Origin: Leucobacter sp. 7(1)
GTDB taxonomy: Bacteria; Actinomycetota; Actinomycetes; Actinomycetales; Microbacteriaceae
Direction of reading: 5' to 3'
DNA length: 64,000 nucleotides
NCBI RefSeq assembly: GCF_900163635.1
Contig: NZ_FUID01000052.1
Location: 124,001-188,000 of the forward strand
A program made the translations under genes and the position numbers. Under the pieces are notes generated by a model. That model worked only from the letters and a program-made list of their open reading frames with translations, did not search any database and was not told where the DNA came from. Shown here piece by piece: positions 42,345-50,935 of this stretch (within the stretch, counting starts at the first letter, position 1; each line of letters starts with the position of its first letter).

Positions 42345-43163
42345 GTGCTGACGTTGCGCCCGTCGCCCCCGCTGCTGCCCGAGGTGACCGCAATGGAGAT
42401 TCCCTGGATCCCCGACGGCTTCCTCCTGACAACTATCGATTTCGATGTCGCCGGCCCGGTCGACTGGCTGGAGCACGCGCACGTCGAGTGCGAACTGCTC
42501 TGGTCTAATCGGGGAATGGTCACGCTCGAAGCCGACGGACGCGTGTGGGCTGTGCCGCCGGAACTTGGCGTGTGGATTCCGGCACACCTGCCGCACCGAG
42601 CGTCCGCTGAAGCCGGCGCTGAGGTGCGTGCCACCTATTTCGCGACGGACGCGAGTCAGCTCAGCGCAATGCCGAACCACGTGACTGGAGTGGCAATTAC
42701 CGAGCCGCTCCGCGCACTCCTGCAGCACAACTTGCATGCCGATCTCGACGCCGAAGCGCGGCTCCGGATGCAGCGGGTGATCCTCGACCTCCTCGCCCCG
42801 GCACCGCAGGTCTCCTTCGACCTCAGCATGCCGAGTAGTCCGCACCTCCGCAGCATTGCCCGCACGATCCTCGCCGATCCGGCCGACAAACGCACAACGA
42901 GCGACTGGGCGACGATATGCGGCATGCACTCGCGCACGCTCGCCCGGCAGTTCACGAGCGAGACCGGGATGACATTCACGCAGTGGCGGATCTTGGCCCG
43001 CCTTCAACTCGCAATCCGCGAGCTTGCAGATGGACACCAGGTCGCCCGCGTATCTCGGAGCCTGGGGTACCGAAACACGTCGACCTTCATCGACCATTTC
43101 CGGACGCTTACCGGGCAAACACCCGCAGCCTACACGCGAACTGACGCCGTACTCAGGGCCTAG
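42345..43163 (+). CDS. AraC-family regulator of the iron block
   Basis: 272 aa, GTG start with AAAGGAG. N-terminal cupin-like sensor (LEHAHVECELLWSNRGMVTL, LGVWIPAHLPHRASAEAG) and C-terminal AraC HTH (about 175-268: TSDWATICGMHSRTLARQFT, ELADGHQVARVSRSLGYRNT, HFRTLTGQTPAAYTR). It sits between a heme-binding wall protein and a siderophore uptake operon, and AraC proteins in that position usually activate uptake genes in response to the siderophore. Confidence 0.85.
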   Translation: MLTLRPSPPLLPEVTAMEIPWIPDGFLLTTIDFDVAGPVDWLEHAHVECELLWSNRGMVTLEADGRVWAVPPELGVWIPAHLPHRASAEAGAEVRATYFATDASQLSAMPNHVTGVAITEPLRALLQHNLHADLDAEARLRMQRVILDLLAPAPQVSFDLSMPSSPHLRSIARTILADPADKRTTSDWATICGMHSRTLARQFTSETGMTFTQWRILARLQLAIRELADGHQVARVSRSLGYRNTSTFIDHFRTLTGQTPAAYTRTDAVLRA

Positions 43164-43222
43164 CGTGTTCCGAAACCGGTACAGCTTGTCGCCAAATCAC
43201 GCGCGCAGGCGAATACAGTAAC

Positions 43223-43241
43223 CAAGGTCACCCTTACCTAC
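43223..43241. promoter_or_regulatory. DtxR/IdeR iron box before the siderophore operon
   Basis: CAAGGTCACCCTTACCTAC agrees with the DtxR 19-bp consensus at 13 positions with a symmetric AAGGT/ACCT core. It lies 53 bp before the binding-protein start and just after a possible TACAGT -10 (43214-43219), so binding would block transcription when iron is plentiful. Confidence 0.6.
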
Positions 43242-43269
43242 GTCAGATGGGATCACTCCTGTCTGACGT
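43240..43269 (+). promoter_or_regulatory. Inverted repeat in the 5' region of the siderophore operon
   Basis: ACGTCAGA and TCTGACGT (8 bp perfect) flank 14 nt. Located between the iron box and the ribosome site; it could be an operator or an RNA hairpin. Confidence 0.35.
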
Positions 43270-43294
43270 TTCTGATGTACCGAGCAGGAGCATG

Positions 43295-44299
43295 ATGTCC
43301 CTCTTCCCCTCAGCCCGATCAACGCGACGGGTGCTGGGCGGCCTTGCCGCCGCGGCCACGATCCTCGCACTCGCCGCCTGCGGGACTCCCAGCGGCGACA
43401 CTGCCGCCGACACCCGCACCTACGAAAGCGACTTCGGAGCCGTCGAGATCCCCCAGGACATCGAACGGGTAGTATCAATCGATTTCTACACGCCCGCGGC
43501 CCTGCAGGACATCGGCATCACCCCCGTGGGCGTGGTGAACAGCTACTTCACCGACACCGAAGGTGACGCGATCCCGCTGGAGTACAGCGAAGCAATCCGA
43601 GAAGCGGGTGCTGACTCCATCGGTGAATACTACGAGCTGAACCTCGAGGCGATCGTGCAGGCGAAGCCGGATCTCGTACTCGCCACACAGGATTTCCTGC
43701 CGCTCGATGACCCGATGCGTCCCGAGATCGAAAAGATCGCCCCGATCATCACGTTCAACGCACGCGACGGCGAGGCCTGGCGCACCCGCTCGGTCGAGCT
43801 CGCGAAGATCTTCGATAAGGAGGCTGAGCTTCAGCCCCTCGTAGACGAGTACACCGAGCGACGTGACGAAATTGCGACGAAGTACGCAGACATCCTTGCG
43901 AACAACACGTTTACCCTGCTGGGCCCGGACCCTGACGAGTGGGGCACCTACGGGAGCAAGCACTTCATGACCCCGATACTGCGCGATCTCGGTGCCAAGT
44001 TCCGCGAGCAGCAGGACGACGAGGTCACCAAGGACGGTTTCCCCGAGTGGTTCTCCTACGAAGAACTCGGACGCCTGAGCAATGCCGACATCATCCTGCT
44101 GCGCGACAGCCCCCAGGAGAACATCGACGCGCTCGCGAAGAACACGCTGTGGAACAATCTGCCCGCAGTCCAGAACGGCATGGTCTTTGATTACATCGAT
44201 CGTGGTCCGACGGGATCGTTCGGTTGGGCGCTGCAGAACCTCGACGATCTTGAGGAACGTTTCGCCGAGATCCAGTCGAAGGTCGATGCCGCGCAGTGA
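43295..44299 (+). CDS. Siderophore ABC transporter substrate-binding lipoprotein
   Basis: 334 aa. Lipobox LAAC (Cys29). Periplasmic-binding-type core of the FecB/FhuD family: VVSIDFYTPAALQDIGITPV, LEAIVQAKPDLVLATQDFLP and DIILLRDSPQENIDALAKNT. Start at 43295 with AGGAG four bases upstream (an ATG three bases earlier is too close). First gene of a five-gene operon; its stop overlaps the next start as GTGA. Binds an Fe-siderophore, possibly heme given the htaA neighbour. Confidence 0.9.
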   Translation: MSLFPSARSTRRVLGGLAAAATILALAACGTPSGDTAADTRTYESDFGAVEIPQDIERVVSIDFYTPAALQDIGITPVGVVNSYFTDTEGDAIPLEYSEAIREAGADSIGEYYELNLEAIVQAKPDLVLATQDFLPLDDPMRPEIEKIAPIITFNARDGEAWRTRSVELAKIFDKEAELQPLVDEYTERRDEIATKYADILANNTFTLLGPDPDEWGTYGSKHFMTPILRDLGAKFREQQDDEVTKDGFPEWFSYEELGRLSNADIILLRDSPQENIDALAKNTLWNNLPAVQNGMVFDYIDRGPTGSFGWALQNLDDLEERFAEIQSKVDAAQ

Positions 44300-45168
44300 G
44301 TGACACTCTTTTTGTCGCTGAGGTGACGCGCACCGCCTGGGTCACCCCCGGGATGGTGCGCGTCACCTTTGGCGGCCCCGGCCTCACCGGATTCACCACC
44401 ACCGGCATCGGCGACGAGTTTGTGCGCGTCCGGTTTCCCGGCCCCAGTGGCGAGCTGTCTCTCCCGTACCAGGACGCGGCAGGAGCGTGGCACGAGCCCC
44501 CGGATAGTGACGCCCACATCGAGCCATACACGATTCGCCGCCACGATGCGGACACTGGCGAAGTCGACGTCGACCTCGTTGTGCACGGTCATGGCCGCGC
44601 CGGCACCTGGGGTGCGCACGCGAAGGCCGGCGACCGCGTGGCGTTTGGGCAGCCGCGCGGACTGTACGAGCCGCCGGCTGATGCCGAGTTGCAGGTGTTT
44701 GTGACCGACGCGACCGGGATTCCGGCGCTGGCCCGTCTCGCCGCCCAGCTCGCCCCCGGTGTGCGCGCAGTGGCAACCGTTGAGATCGCGGAGGACTCGC
44801 ATCGACAGGATCTCGGCACTGACCGCGTACAGGTCGAGTGGGTCGTGGGCCGCGGCAACGGTGTCGGCCCCTCCGCAATCACCGAAGCGCTACGCGCGAT
44901 ACCCATCACCGATGACTGCTACGTCTGGGTAGCCGGTGAGGCCGGTGAACTGCGCGATGCCCGGCGCTACCTGCGCCACGAGCGCGGCCTCGCCCCGAAG
45001 CAATACGCGGTGATCGGCTACTGGCGCGACAAGCAGGAGGAGTGGCTGGAACGCTACGAATCTCTCGATGCCACCACAATGCAGGCGCTGCAGTCAATCT
45101 GGGATGGGAATGACGAGGAACTCAACCGAGATCGCTACGACACCCGGCTCGCCGAGCTCGGACTCTAG
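44296..45168 (+). CDS. Siderophore-interacting protein (flavin-dependent ferric reductase)
   Basis: 290 aa, GTG start. FAD-binding block EPYTIRRHDADTGEVDVDLV and HGRAGTWGAHAKAGDRVAFG, then a SIP C-terminal NAD(P)H domain with LQVFVTDATGIPALARLAAQ and WVAGEAGELRDARRYLRHER, GLAPKQYAVIGYWRDKQEEW. It reduces ferric siderophore in the cytoplasm and so releases iron taken up by the transporter. Usual length for the family. Confidence 0.92.
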   Translation: MSDTLFVAEVTRTAWVTPGMVRVTFGGPGLTGFTTTGIGDEFVRVRFPGPSGELSLPYQDAAGAWHEPPDSDAHIEPYTIRRHDADTGEVDVDLVVHGHGRAGTWGAHAKAGDRVAFGQPRGLYEPPADAELQVFVTDATGIPALARLAAQLAPGVRAVATVEIAEDSHRQDLGTDRVQVEWVVGRGNGVGPSAITEALRAIPITDDCYVWVAGEAGELRDARRYLRHERGLAPKQYAVIGYWRDKQEEWLERYESLDATTMQALQSIWDGNDEELNRDRYDTRLAELGL

Positions 45169-45172
45169 GCCG

Positions 45173-46255
45173 ATGCTCCAGACTGCGGCATCTACTGCGC
45201 CCCGGGACAGGCCGCCCGCAGACCGCTCAACATCGGCGCCGGATCACCGCGGCCCGGGTACGGCGTCGAAGCGCGCCCTATTCCTCGGTGCGTGCTGCAT
45301 CCTCCTCGCCATGGCTCTGGCGCTGGGGCTCTGGGTAGGTGCGCGCTCCCTCGATTTCGGAGACGTGTGGCGGGTACTCTGGCACGCGGATGGTTCCGAG
45401 GCCTCGTACATCGTGCATGAGATGCGGCTTCCGCGATCGCTCCTCGCACTTGTGATCGGCCTGGCGCTCGGCGTGGCCGGCGCACTGATCCAGGCGCTCA
45501 CACGCAACCCGCTCGCCGACACCGGAATCCTCGGGGTCGGCGCGGGTGCGAGCTTTGCCGTGGTTGTGGGGGTCGCGTTCTTTGGCGTGACCTCATTCAG
45601 CCAGTACATGTGGCTGGCGTTTCTCGGCGCTGTCGTGGTCACGGTGCTGGTCTACGCGTTGGGATCGATTGGCTCACTCGGCGCGACCCCGGTCAGGCTC
45701 ACCCTTGTCGGCGTGGCTCTGGGCGCGCTCCTCGGCGGATTCTCTTCTGCGATCACCATGCTCAATCCCGACAGCTTCTCGGACGTGTTGCGGTGGAGCG
45801 CAGGATCCCTCGCGGGGCGAGGCTGGGACACCCTCGAGGCGGTCCTGCTTCCCATTGGGATAGGGCTGCTCATTGCGCTCGGCAGTGGGAGGCCGCTCAA
45901 CGCTGTGTCACTCGGAGATGATGTGGCCCGGTCGCTGGGGGCCAACGTGCTGCGCACCCGAATTCTTGTCATTGTCTCCGTGACGCTGCTCGCCGGTGCC
46001 GCCGCGGCGGCGACCGGACCGGTCGGGTTCGTGGGACTGATGGTGCCACATGTGGTCCGCTGGTTCACCGGGCCGGATCAGCGCTGGATCATCCCGTTCT
46101 CAGCCGTCGGGGCGGCGCTCCTGCTGCTCGCCGCTGATGTGCTCGGCCGCGTGGTGCTCGCACCGCGTGAGCTCGAAGTCGGCATCGTGACCGCGTTCAT
46201 CGGGGCCCCCGTCCTGATCGCCCTTGCCCGTCGCAGAAACGTGAGCGCCCTATGA
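45173..46255 (+). CDS. FecCD-family siderophore ABC permease 1
   Basis: 360 aa, about nine to ten helices. Family signatures MRLPRSLLALVIGLALGVAG and LIQALTRNPLADTGILGVGA, and ATGPVGFVGLMVPHVVRWFT with a C-terminal RELEVGIVTAFIGAPVLIAL. The N-terminal 45 residues are hydrophilic and Pro/Ser-rich. The exact start is not fixed by a good ribosome site. Overlaps the second permease by 4 bp, forming a heterodimeric channel. Confidence 0.92.
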   Translation: MLQTAASTAPRDRPPADRSTSAPDHRGPGTASKRALFLGACCILLAMALALGLWVGARSLDFGDVWRVLWHADGSEASYIVHEMRLPRSLLALVIGLALGVAGALIQALTRNPLADTGILGVGAGASFAVVVGVAFFGVTSFSQYMWLAFLGAVVVTVLVYALGSIGSLGATPVRLTLVGVALGALLGGFSSAITMLNPDSFSDVLRWSAGSLAGRGWDTLEAVLLPIGIGLLIALGSGRPLNAVSLGDDVARSLGANVLRTRILVIVSVTLLAGAAAAATGPVGFVGLMVPHVVRWFTGPDQRWIIPFSAVGAALLLLAADVLGRVVLAPRELEVGIVTAFIGAPVLIALARRRNVSAL

Positions 46256-47325
46256 GTACGTCGACCGTCCCTGCCCCCGGCTCCCCTGTTGACTTCGGGA
46301 GCCGTCAGGTCACCGCGCAGCGGAAACTGTGGTCGTTCACGGTGTCGCTTCGCGGTGTGGTTGTCACCGCGGTACTCGCCGCACTCACCTGCGCGGTCAT
46401 GATCATCTCAATTGGCTCCGGCAGCACCGATATTCCGCTCTCCGAGGTTCTCGGCGGGCTCCTCGGCACCGCGGATGACGGCACTATCTTGGTGGTGCGT
46501 GAGTGGCGATTGCCGCGCGCGCTGCTCGCAGGGCTGTTCGGGCTCGCACTCGGGATGAGCGGCGCGATATTTCAGTCTCTGACCAGAAACCCACTGGGCT
46601 CCCCGGACATCATCGGCTTCTCAGCGGGCTCCTATTCTGGCGCGCTCGTGGTGCTACTGATCACCGGCGGCGGGTACTTCGCTGTCGCGCTCGGTGCCCT
46701 GACCGGCGGTATCCTGACGGCGTTTGTGGTGTTCGTATTGGCGTATCGACGCGGCGTGCAGGGGTTCCGGCTCATCATCGTCGGCATCGGCGTCTCGGCG
46801 ATGCTCTCGGCCTTCAATACGTATCTGATGTTGAAAGCCGCACCAGGCGAACAGCTCACGGCGGCGGTCTGGGGCAGCGGGTCCCTGAACGGCCTCACAA
46901 TTGAGACACTGCTTCCCGTGCTGGTGGTACTCGCAGTGCTCCTGGTTCCCGCCCTTGCACTGGCACCGGCGCTGCGGGTGCTCGAACTCGGCGATGATGC
47001 GGCTGGATCCCTCGGTTCCCGCCCCACCACGGCCAGGCTCGCCGCGATCCTCGTCGGCGTGGCACTCACCGCGCTCGTCACCGCGTCTGCGGGTCCTATC
47101 GCGTTCATTGCCCTTGTCGCTCCGCAGATCGCTCGTCGACTCACCCGCTCGGCCGGAGTCGGGCTGATCGCCGCGGGAATGACCGGTGCGCTCCTGCTCG
47201 TCGTGAGCGATTGTCTCGCGCAGCGCGTGTTCGCTCCACTCCAGCTCCCCGTCGGCATCGTGACCGTGTCGATCGGCGGCCTCTACTTCATCTGGCTGTT
47301 GGTGCGCGAGACCCGTCGCCGCTAG
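46252..47325 (+). CDS. FecCD-family siderophore ABC permease 2
   Basis: 357 aa. WRLPRALLAGLFGLALGMSG and AIFQSLTRNPLGSPDIIGFS, ASAGPIAFIALVAPQIARRL and LPVGIVTVSIGGLYFIWLLV. About nine helices with a 40-residue N-terminal tail. Pairs with the preceding permease; start and stop overlap with it as ATGA. Confidence 0.93.
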   Translation: MSTSTVPAPGSPVDFGSRQVTAQRKLWSFTVSLRGVVVTAVLAALTCAVMIISIGSGSTDIPLSEVLGGLLGTADDGTILVVREWRLPRALLAGLFGLALGMSGAIFQSLTRNPLGSPDIIGFSAGSYSGALVVLLITGGGYFAVALGALTGGILTAFVVFVLAYRRGVQGFRLIIVGIGVSAMLSAFNTYLMLKAAPGEQLTAAVWGSGSLNGLTIETLLPVLVVLAVLLVPALALAPALRVLELGDDAAGSLGSRPTTARLAAILVGVALTALVTASAGPIAFIALVAPQIARRLTRSAGVGLIAAGMTGALLLVVSDCLAQRVFAPLQLPVGIVTVSIGGLYFIWLLVRETRRR

Positions 47326-47385
47326 CGCGTTGCTCACCGCTCCCAGCCACTCACCCCACCCCACCACCTCCCGGAAAGCCTGCCC

Positions 47386-48210
47386 ATGCATCCCCTGACC
47401 CCCGTTGACCTCACGTCGCGCTTGCACAGCACCGACGTCACGCTCGCCTACGACAAGCGGGTCATCTCAGAGCACCTCAACGTTGCGGTCCCCGACGATT
47501 CGTTCACCGTGATCGTGGGGCCCAACGCCTGCGGCAAGTCCACGCTGCTGCGCGCGCTCGCCCGGTTGCTTCGTCCGAGCGCAGGCCACGTTATCCTTGA
47601 TGGCCGCGCCGTTCACGCGATGCCGGCGAAGGCGTTTGCCCGAAGCGTGGGGCTGCTCCCCCAGTCTTCACTCGCCCCCGATGGAATCGTGGTCGCGGAT
47701 CTCGTCTCCCGTGGCAGGTATCCGCACCAAGGGTTGATCCGGCAGTGGTCTCCTGACGATGCCCGCGCGGTTGCGGCGGCTCTGGCCGCCACGAACACAA
47801 CGGACCTCTCGACGCGGCTGATTGACGAGTTGTCCGGCGGGCAACGGCAGCGCGTGTGGGTCGCGATGGCACTCGCGCAGGAGACGCCGCTCCTGCTCCT
47901 CGACGAGCCCACCACGTTCCTCGACATCGCCCACCAGATCGAGCTGCTCGAGCTGTTTCGCCGCTTGCACGGCGAGGGGCGCACGCTCGTGGCGGTGCTG
48001 CACGACCTGAACCACGCCGCCCGATATGCCACGCACATCATCGCGATGAAGGACGGCCGGGTGGTCGCCGAGGGGCCGCCACACGAAATCGTTACAGCGG
48101 AGCTGGTGCGCGAGGTGTTCGACCTCGAGTGCCTCGTGGTGCCGGATCCGGTGGCCGGGAGTCCAATGGTGGTGCCACTCGGGACCGCGGCATTGCACGC
48201 GCAGCCCTGA
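47386..48210 (+). CDS. Siderophore ABC transporter ATP-binding protein
   Basis: 274 aa. Walker A GPNACGKST (45-53, with the common FepC-type Ala-Cys), signature LSGGQRQRVWVAMAL, Walker B LLLLDEPTTFLDIAHQ, H-loop AVLHDLNHAARYATHI. It follows 60 bp after the permease and closes the siderophore uptake operon. The ending (LECLVVPDPVAGSPMVVPLG) is standard for the family. Confidence 0.93.
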   Translation: MHPLTPVDLTSRLHSTDVTLAYDKRVISEHLNVAVPDDSFTVIVGPNACGKSTLLRALARLLRPSAGHVILDGRAVHAMPAKAFARSVGLLPQSSLAPDGIVVADLVSRGRYPHQGLIRQWSPDDARAVAAALAATNTTDLSTRLIDELSGGQRQRVWVAMALAQETPLLLLDEPTTFLDIAHQIELLELFRRLHGEGRTLVAVLHDLNHAARYATHIIAMKDGRVVAEGPPHEIVTAELVREVFDLECLVVPDPVAGSPMVVPLGTAALHAQP

Positions 48211-48239
48211 GCGAACAACAAGCACGACATTTCCCACTT

Positions 48240-48263
48240 AACTTGCACACTGGTGTGCAAGTT
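48240..48263. promoter_or_regulatory. 24-bp palindromic operator at the YhgE/Pip operon promoter
   Basis: AACTTGCACAC-TG-GTGTGCAAGTT: 11-bp arms are perfectly symmetric. It covers the -35 (TTGCAC) and most of the spacer of the leaderless promoter. The third gene of the operon encodes a TetR-family regulator, the likely binder. Confidence 0.7.
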
Positions 48264-48277
48264 ATTACAGTCGTTGT
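48243..48277 (+). promoter_or_regulatory. Leaderless promoter of the YhgE/Pip operon
   Basis: TTGCAC (48243-48248), 17-bp spacer, TACAGT (48266-48271), then six bases to the GTG start at 48278. No ribosome site precedes the GTG. Confidence 0.6.
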
Positions 48278-50935
48278 GTGAGACACAGCTGGCAGGTATT
48301 CAAACGGGACGTCATGAGGCTGGTCCGCGTTCGCAAGACGTGGGTCATCGTCATCGGCATCCTCGTCACGCCCGCGCTCTACGCCTGGTTCAACATCAAC
48401 GCGTTCTGGGATCCCTACGCCAACACGGCGAACATCACCATCGCGGTGGCGAACCTCGACGAGGGAGCCGACTCCGAACTGACCGGCGAGGTCAACATCG
48501 GCGAGCAGGTCGTTGAGCAGCTTCGTGAGAACGACCAGCTGGGCTGGAAGTTCATGGAGGAGGCTGCCGCGCACACCGCCGTGAAGCGCGGTGACGCCTA
48601 CGCAGCCATCGTGATCCCCGCGGACTTCAGCGAAGATCTCCTCAGCATGACGACCGGCGAGTTCACACAGCCGGCGCTCAAGTACTTCGTGAACGAGAAG
48701 GCAAGCGCGATCGCGCCGAAGATCACCGACGTGGGTGCCTCCACTCTCGACGCGCAGATCACCACCGCCTTCAAGGAGCAGGTGGCCGAGGCCGCCACCG
48801 AGGCGGTGAAGGGCGCGGGCGATTCGGTTGAGCTCAAGCTCCTGAACGCCCGGACGAACTCGCTGAACGCCTTCGACCGGACCACGAAGGAGCTGAGCGA
48901 GGCCCGCGCGAGCATCGCCACACTCCAGGAGGGCATCGAGGACTCCCGCGCAGGGCTCGGCTCGGCTCGCACAACCCTTGCGGATCTGGATACCACCCTC
49001 GCGGACGTGAAAGTCGCCGTCGCGCAAGCCCAGTCGATCATCGTCGAGACCCAGCAGCAGGTCGTCACATTCACGGATGCCGCAAGCTCGGCATACCTGA
49101 CCGGCACCACCCTGCTCGCCGACGCCACCGCGTCCGCGCACACCTCCGTCACCGAGCTCACTCACGGCTTGGACCAGGTCGGATCCCGCGTCGATTCATC
49201 GATCACCGCCGTCACCGCGGTCGTTGAGGCGAACGAGGCCACGATCACGCAGCTCCAGGCGCTGCTCGCGACTTCGGGGCTCAGCCCGGAGACGACCGCC
49301 CCGTTGCAGGCAGCACTCGACGGGCTGCAGGCCCAAAACGCCGCCCATCAGACCACACTGCAAGACCTCACGGCTCTGAACACGAGCGCCGCCGACGCCG
49401 CCCAGTCGATCCGGAACGCGAGCGGCGCACTGAACGACGCGATGCAGGGCACCGCCGGTGCCGCTGGTGACATGCGCTCGATCATCACGAACACCGTGCC
49501 GGCCGTCAACGCCGCAATGTCTCAGCTGTCGTCGAGCGCCGGCGCCTTCGGAGCGGCGATCGGGGCACAGCAGGCGACCCTCACCCAGGCAGACGAGCTC
49601 CTCCGCGGTCTCGACACCCAGCTTGTGTCTACCTCGGCGGCTGTCGGAAACTTCGATTCTGACCTCTCGAACATCGCGACGGGAGTGAAGAACGCCCGTG
49701 CCGACGTCCTCGCCCTCGGCTCGGCATCGGAGTGGAACACACTCCAGACTGTGACCGGCCTCGACCCCGAACAGATCGCGCAGTTCATCGCGTCACCCGT
49801 GACTGTTGACGAGAAGGTCGTGTTCCCGATCGAGAACTACGGCTCAGCGATGGCGGCGCTTTTCACAAACCTGTCACTGTGGATCGGCGCGTTTGTGCTG
49901 ATGGTGATCTTTAAGGTCGAAGTCGACACCGAAGGGATTCCCGGCCTCACCGTGCGCCAGGCATACCTGGGGCGGTTCATGCTGCTCGGAACGCTCGCGA
50001 TGCTGCAGGCGCTTATCGTCTGCCTCGGCAATCTCGTGATTGGCATTCAAACAGCAAGCGCGCTCGCCTACGTGGGGACCGGACTCTTCACCGCGCTTGT
50101 ATACGTCAGCATCATCTATGCACTGTCGGTCGCGTTTGGCCATATCGGCCGCGGCCTCTGTGTGCTGCTGATCATCATGCAGATCCCCGGCGCTTCGGGG
50201 CTCTACCCGATCGAACTCATGCCCGGCTTCTTCCGGACGATCTACCCGCTCCTCCCCTTCTCCTACGGCATCGACGCGATGCGGGAGACGATCGCCGGCT
50301 TCTACGGCGGCCACTACTGGCGCTTCGTGGGTGTCCTGGCACTCATGGGGACCGTCGCGTTTTTCCTCGGGATGATCCTGCGGCGCCGCCTCGCGAATTT
50401 CAACAGGCTCTTCAACCGCGAGATCGCGGCGACGGATCTCCTGATCGGCGAAAAGGTCCAGGTCGTGGGTTCCGGGTACCGTTTGCCCGACGTGATCCAT
50501 GCGCTCCGCAACCGCAGCGAGTACCGCGCGGATCTGGAGCGCCGTGCCAAGCCGTTCACCCAGCACTATCCCGCGCTGCTCCGAGGCACGCTCATCACGG
50601 GTGCCGTCGGGCTCGGTGCCCTCGCGATCATCGCGTGGGCGCTGCCCGGAGGCAAGGCCCCGCTGCTCGGGGTGTGGGTGTTCTGGTGCCTGCTCATCAT
50701 GGGATTCCTCGTGGTGATCGAGTACATCCGGCAGAGCTTCGCAAGCGCGCAGGAGGTCGGGAACCTCGAGGACTCCGAGCTCCGCACCGCAATGCTCACT
50801 GAACGCACCGAGCTCCACGAAGCGGACGAAGCGGGGCAGTCCGCTGTGCCGGATCCTGATCCCGATCCTGATCCTGATGCACCCACACTCGTTTTGCGCC
50901 GCACCGATACCTCGATGGGAGGGCCGCACGCATGA
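48278..50935 (+). CDS. YhgE/Pip-type membrane protein 1
   Basis: 885 aa. One N-terminal helix (about 23-45, VIVIGILVTPALYAWFNIN), then the Pip-type extracytoplasmic domain beginning WDPYANTANITIAVANLDEG. A long Ala/Thr/Gln-rich coiled coil (about 180-470) follows, then an ABC2-type membrane domain of six helices (about 520-720), two more helices near 780-820, and a tail ending in Asp-Pro repeats. Members resemble YhgE and phage infection protein and have ABC-2 permease-like topology but no ATPase. Function is uncertain; export or type VII-linked roles have been proposed for relatives. It overlaps the second protein by 4 bp. Confidence 0.85.
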   Translation: MRHSWQVFKRDVMRLVRVRKTWVIVIGILVTPALYAWFNINAFWDPYANTANITIAVANLDEGADSELTGEVNIGEQVVEQLRENDQLGWKFMEEAAAHTAVKRGDAYAAIVIPADFSEDLLSMTTGEFTQPALKYFVNEKASAIAPKITDVGASTLDAQITTAFKEQVAEAATEAVKGAGDSVELKLLNARTNSLNAFDRTTKELSEARASIATLQEGIEDSRAGLGSARTTLADLDTTLADVKVAVAQAQSIIVETQQQVVTFTDAASSAYLTGTTLLADATASAHTSVTELTHGLDQVGSRVDSSITAVTAVVEANEATITQLQALLATSGLSPETTAPLQAALDGLQAQNAAHQTTLQDLTALNTSAADAAQSIRNASGALNDAMQGTAGAAGDMRSIITNTVPAVNAAMSQLSSSAGAFGAAIGAQQATLTQADELLRGLDTQLVSTSAAVGNFDSDLSNIATGVKNARADVLALGSASEWNTLQTVTGLDPEQIAQFIASPVTVDEKVVFPIENYGSAMAALFTNLSLWIGAFVLMVIFKVEVDTEGIPGLTVRQAYLGRFMLLGTLAMLQALIVCLGNLVIGIQTASALAYVGTGLFTALVYVSIIYALSVAFGHIGRGLCVLLIIMQIPGASGLYPIELMPGFFRTIYPLLPFSYGIDAMRETIAGFYGGHYWRFVGVLALMGTVAFFLGMILRRRLANFNRLFNREIAATDLLIGEKVQVVGSGYRLPDVIHALRNRSEYRADLERRAKPFTQHYPALLRGTLITGAVGLGALAIIAWALPGGKAPLLGVWVFWCLLIMGFLVVIEYIRQSFASAQEVGNLEDSELRTAMLTERTELHEADEAGQSAVPDPDPDPDPDAPTLVLRRTDTSMGGPHA
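50852..50878 (+). repeat. Hexanucleotide repeat coding Asp-Pro
   Basis: GATCCT-GATCCC-GATCCT-GATCCT-GAT encodes a DPDPDPDPD tail just before the end of the first YhgE/Pip protein. Short in-frame repeats of this kind can change length by slippage. Confidence 0.7.

Noticed and set aside
41859-43118. Long minus-strand open frame across the htaA and AraC genes
   Set aside because: It is antisense to two well-supported genes, and has repetitive, compositionally odd translation from the TDP repeat. Long antisense frames are routine in DNA of this GC content.
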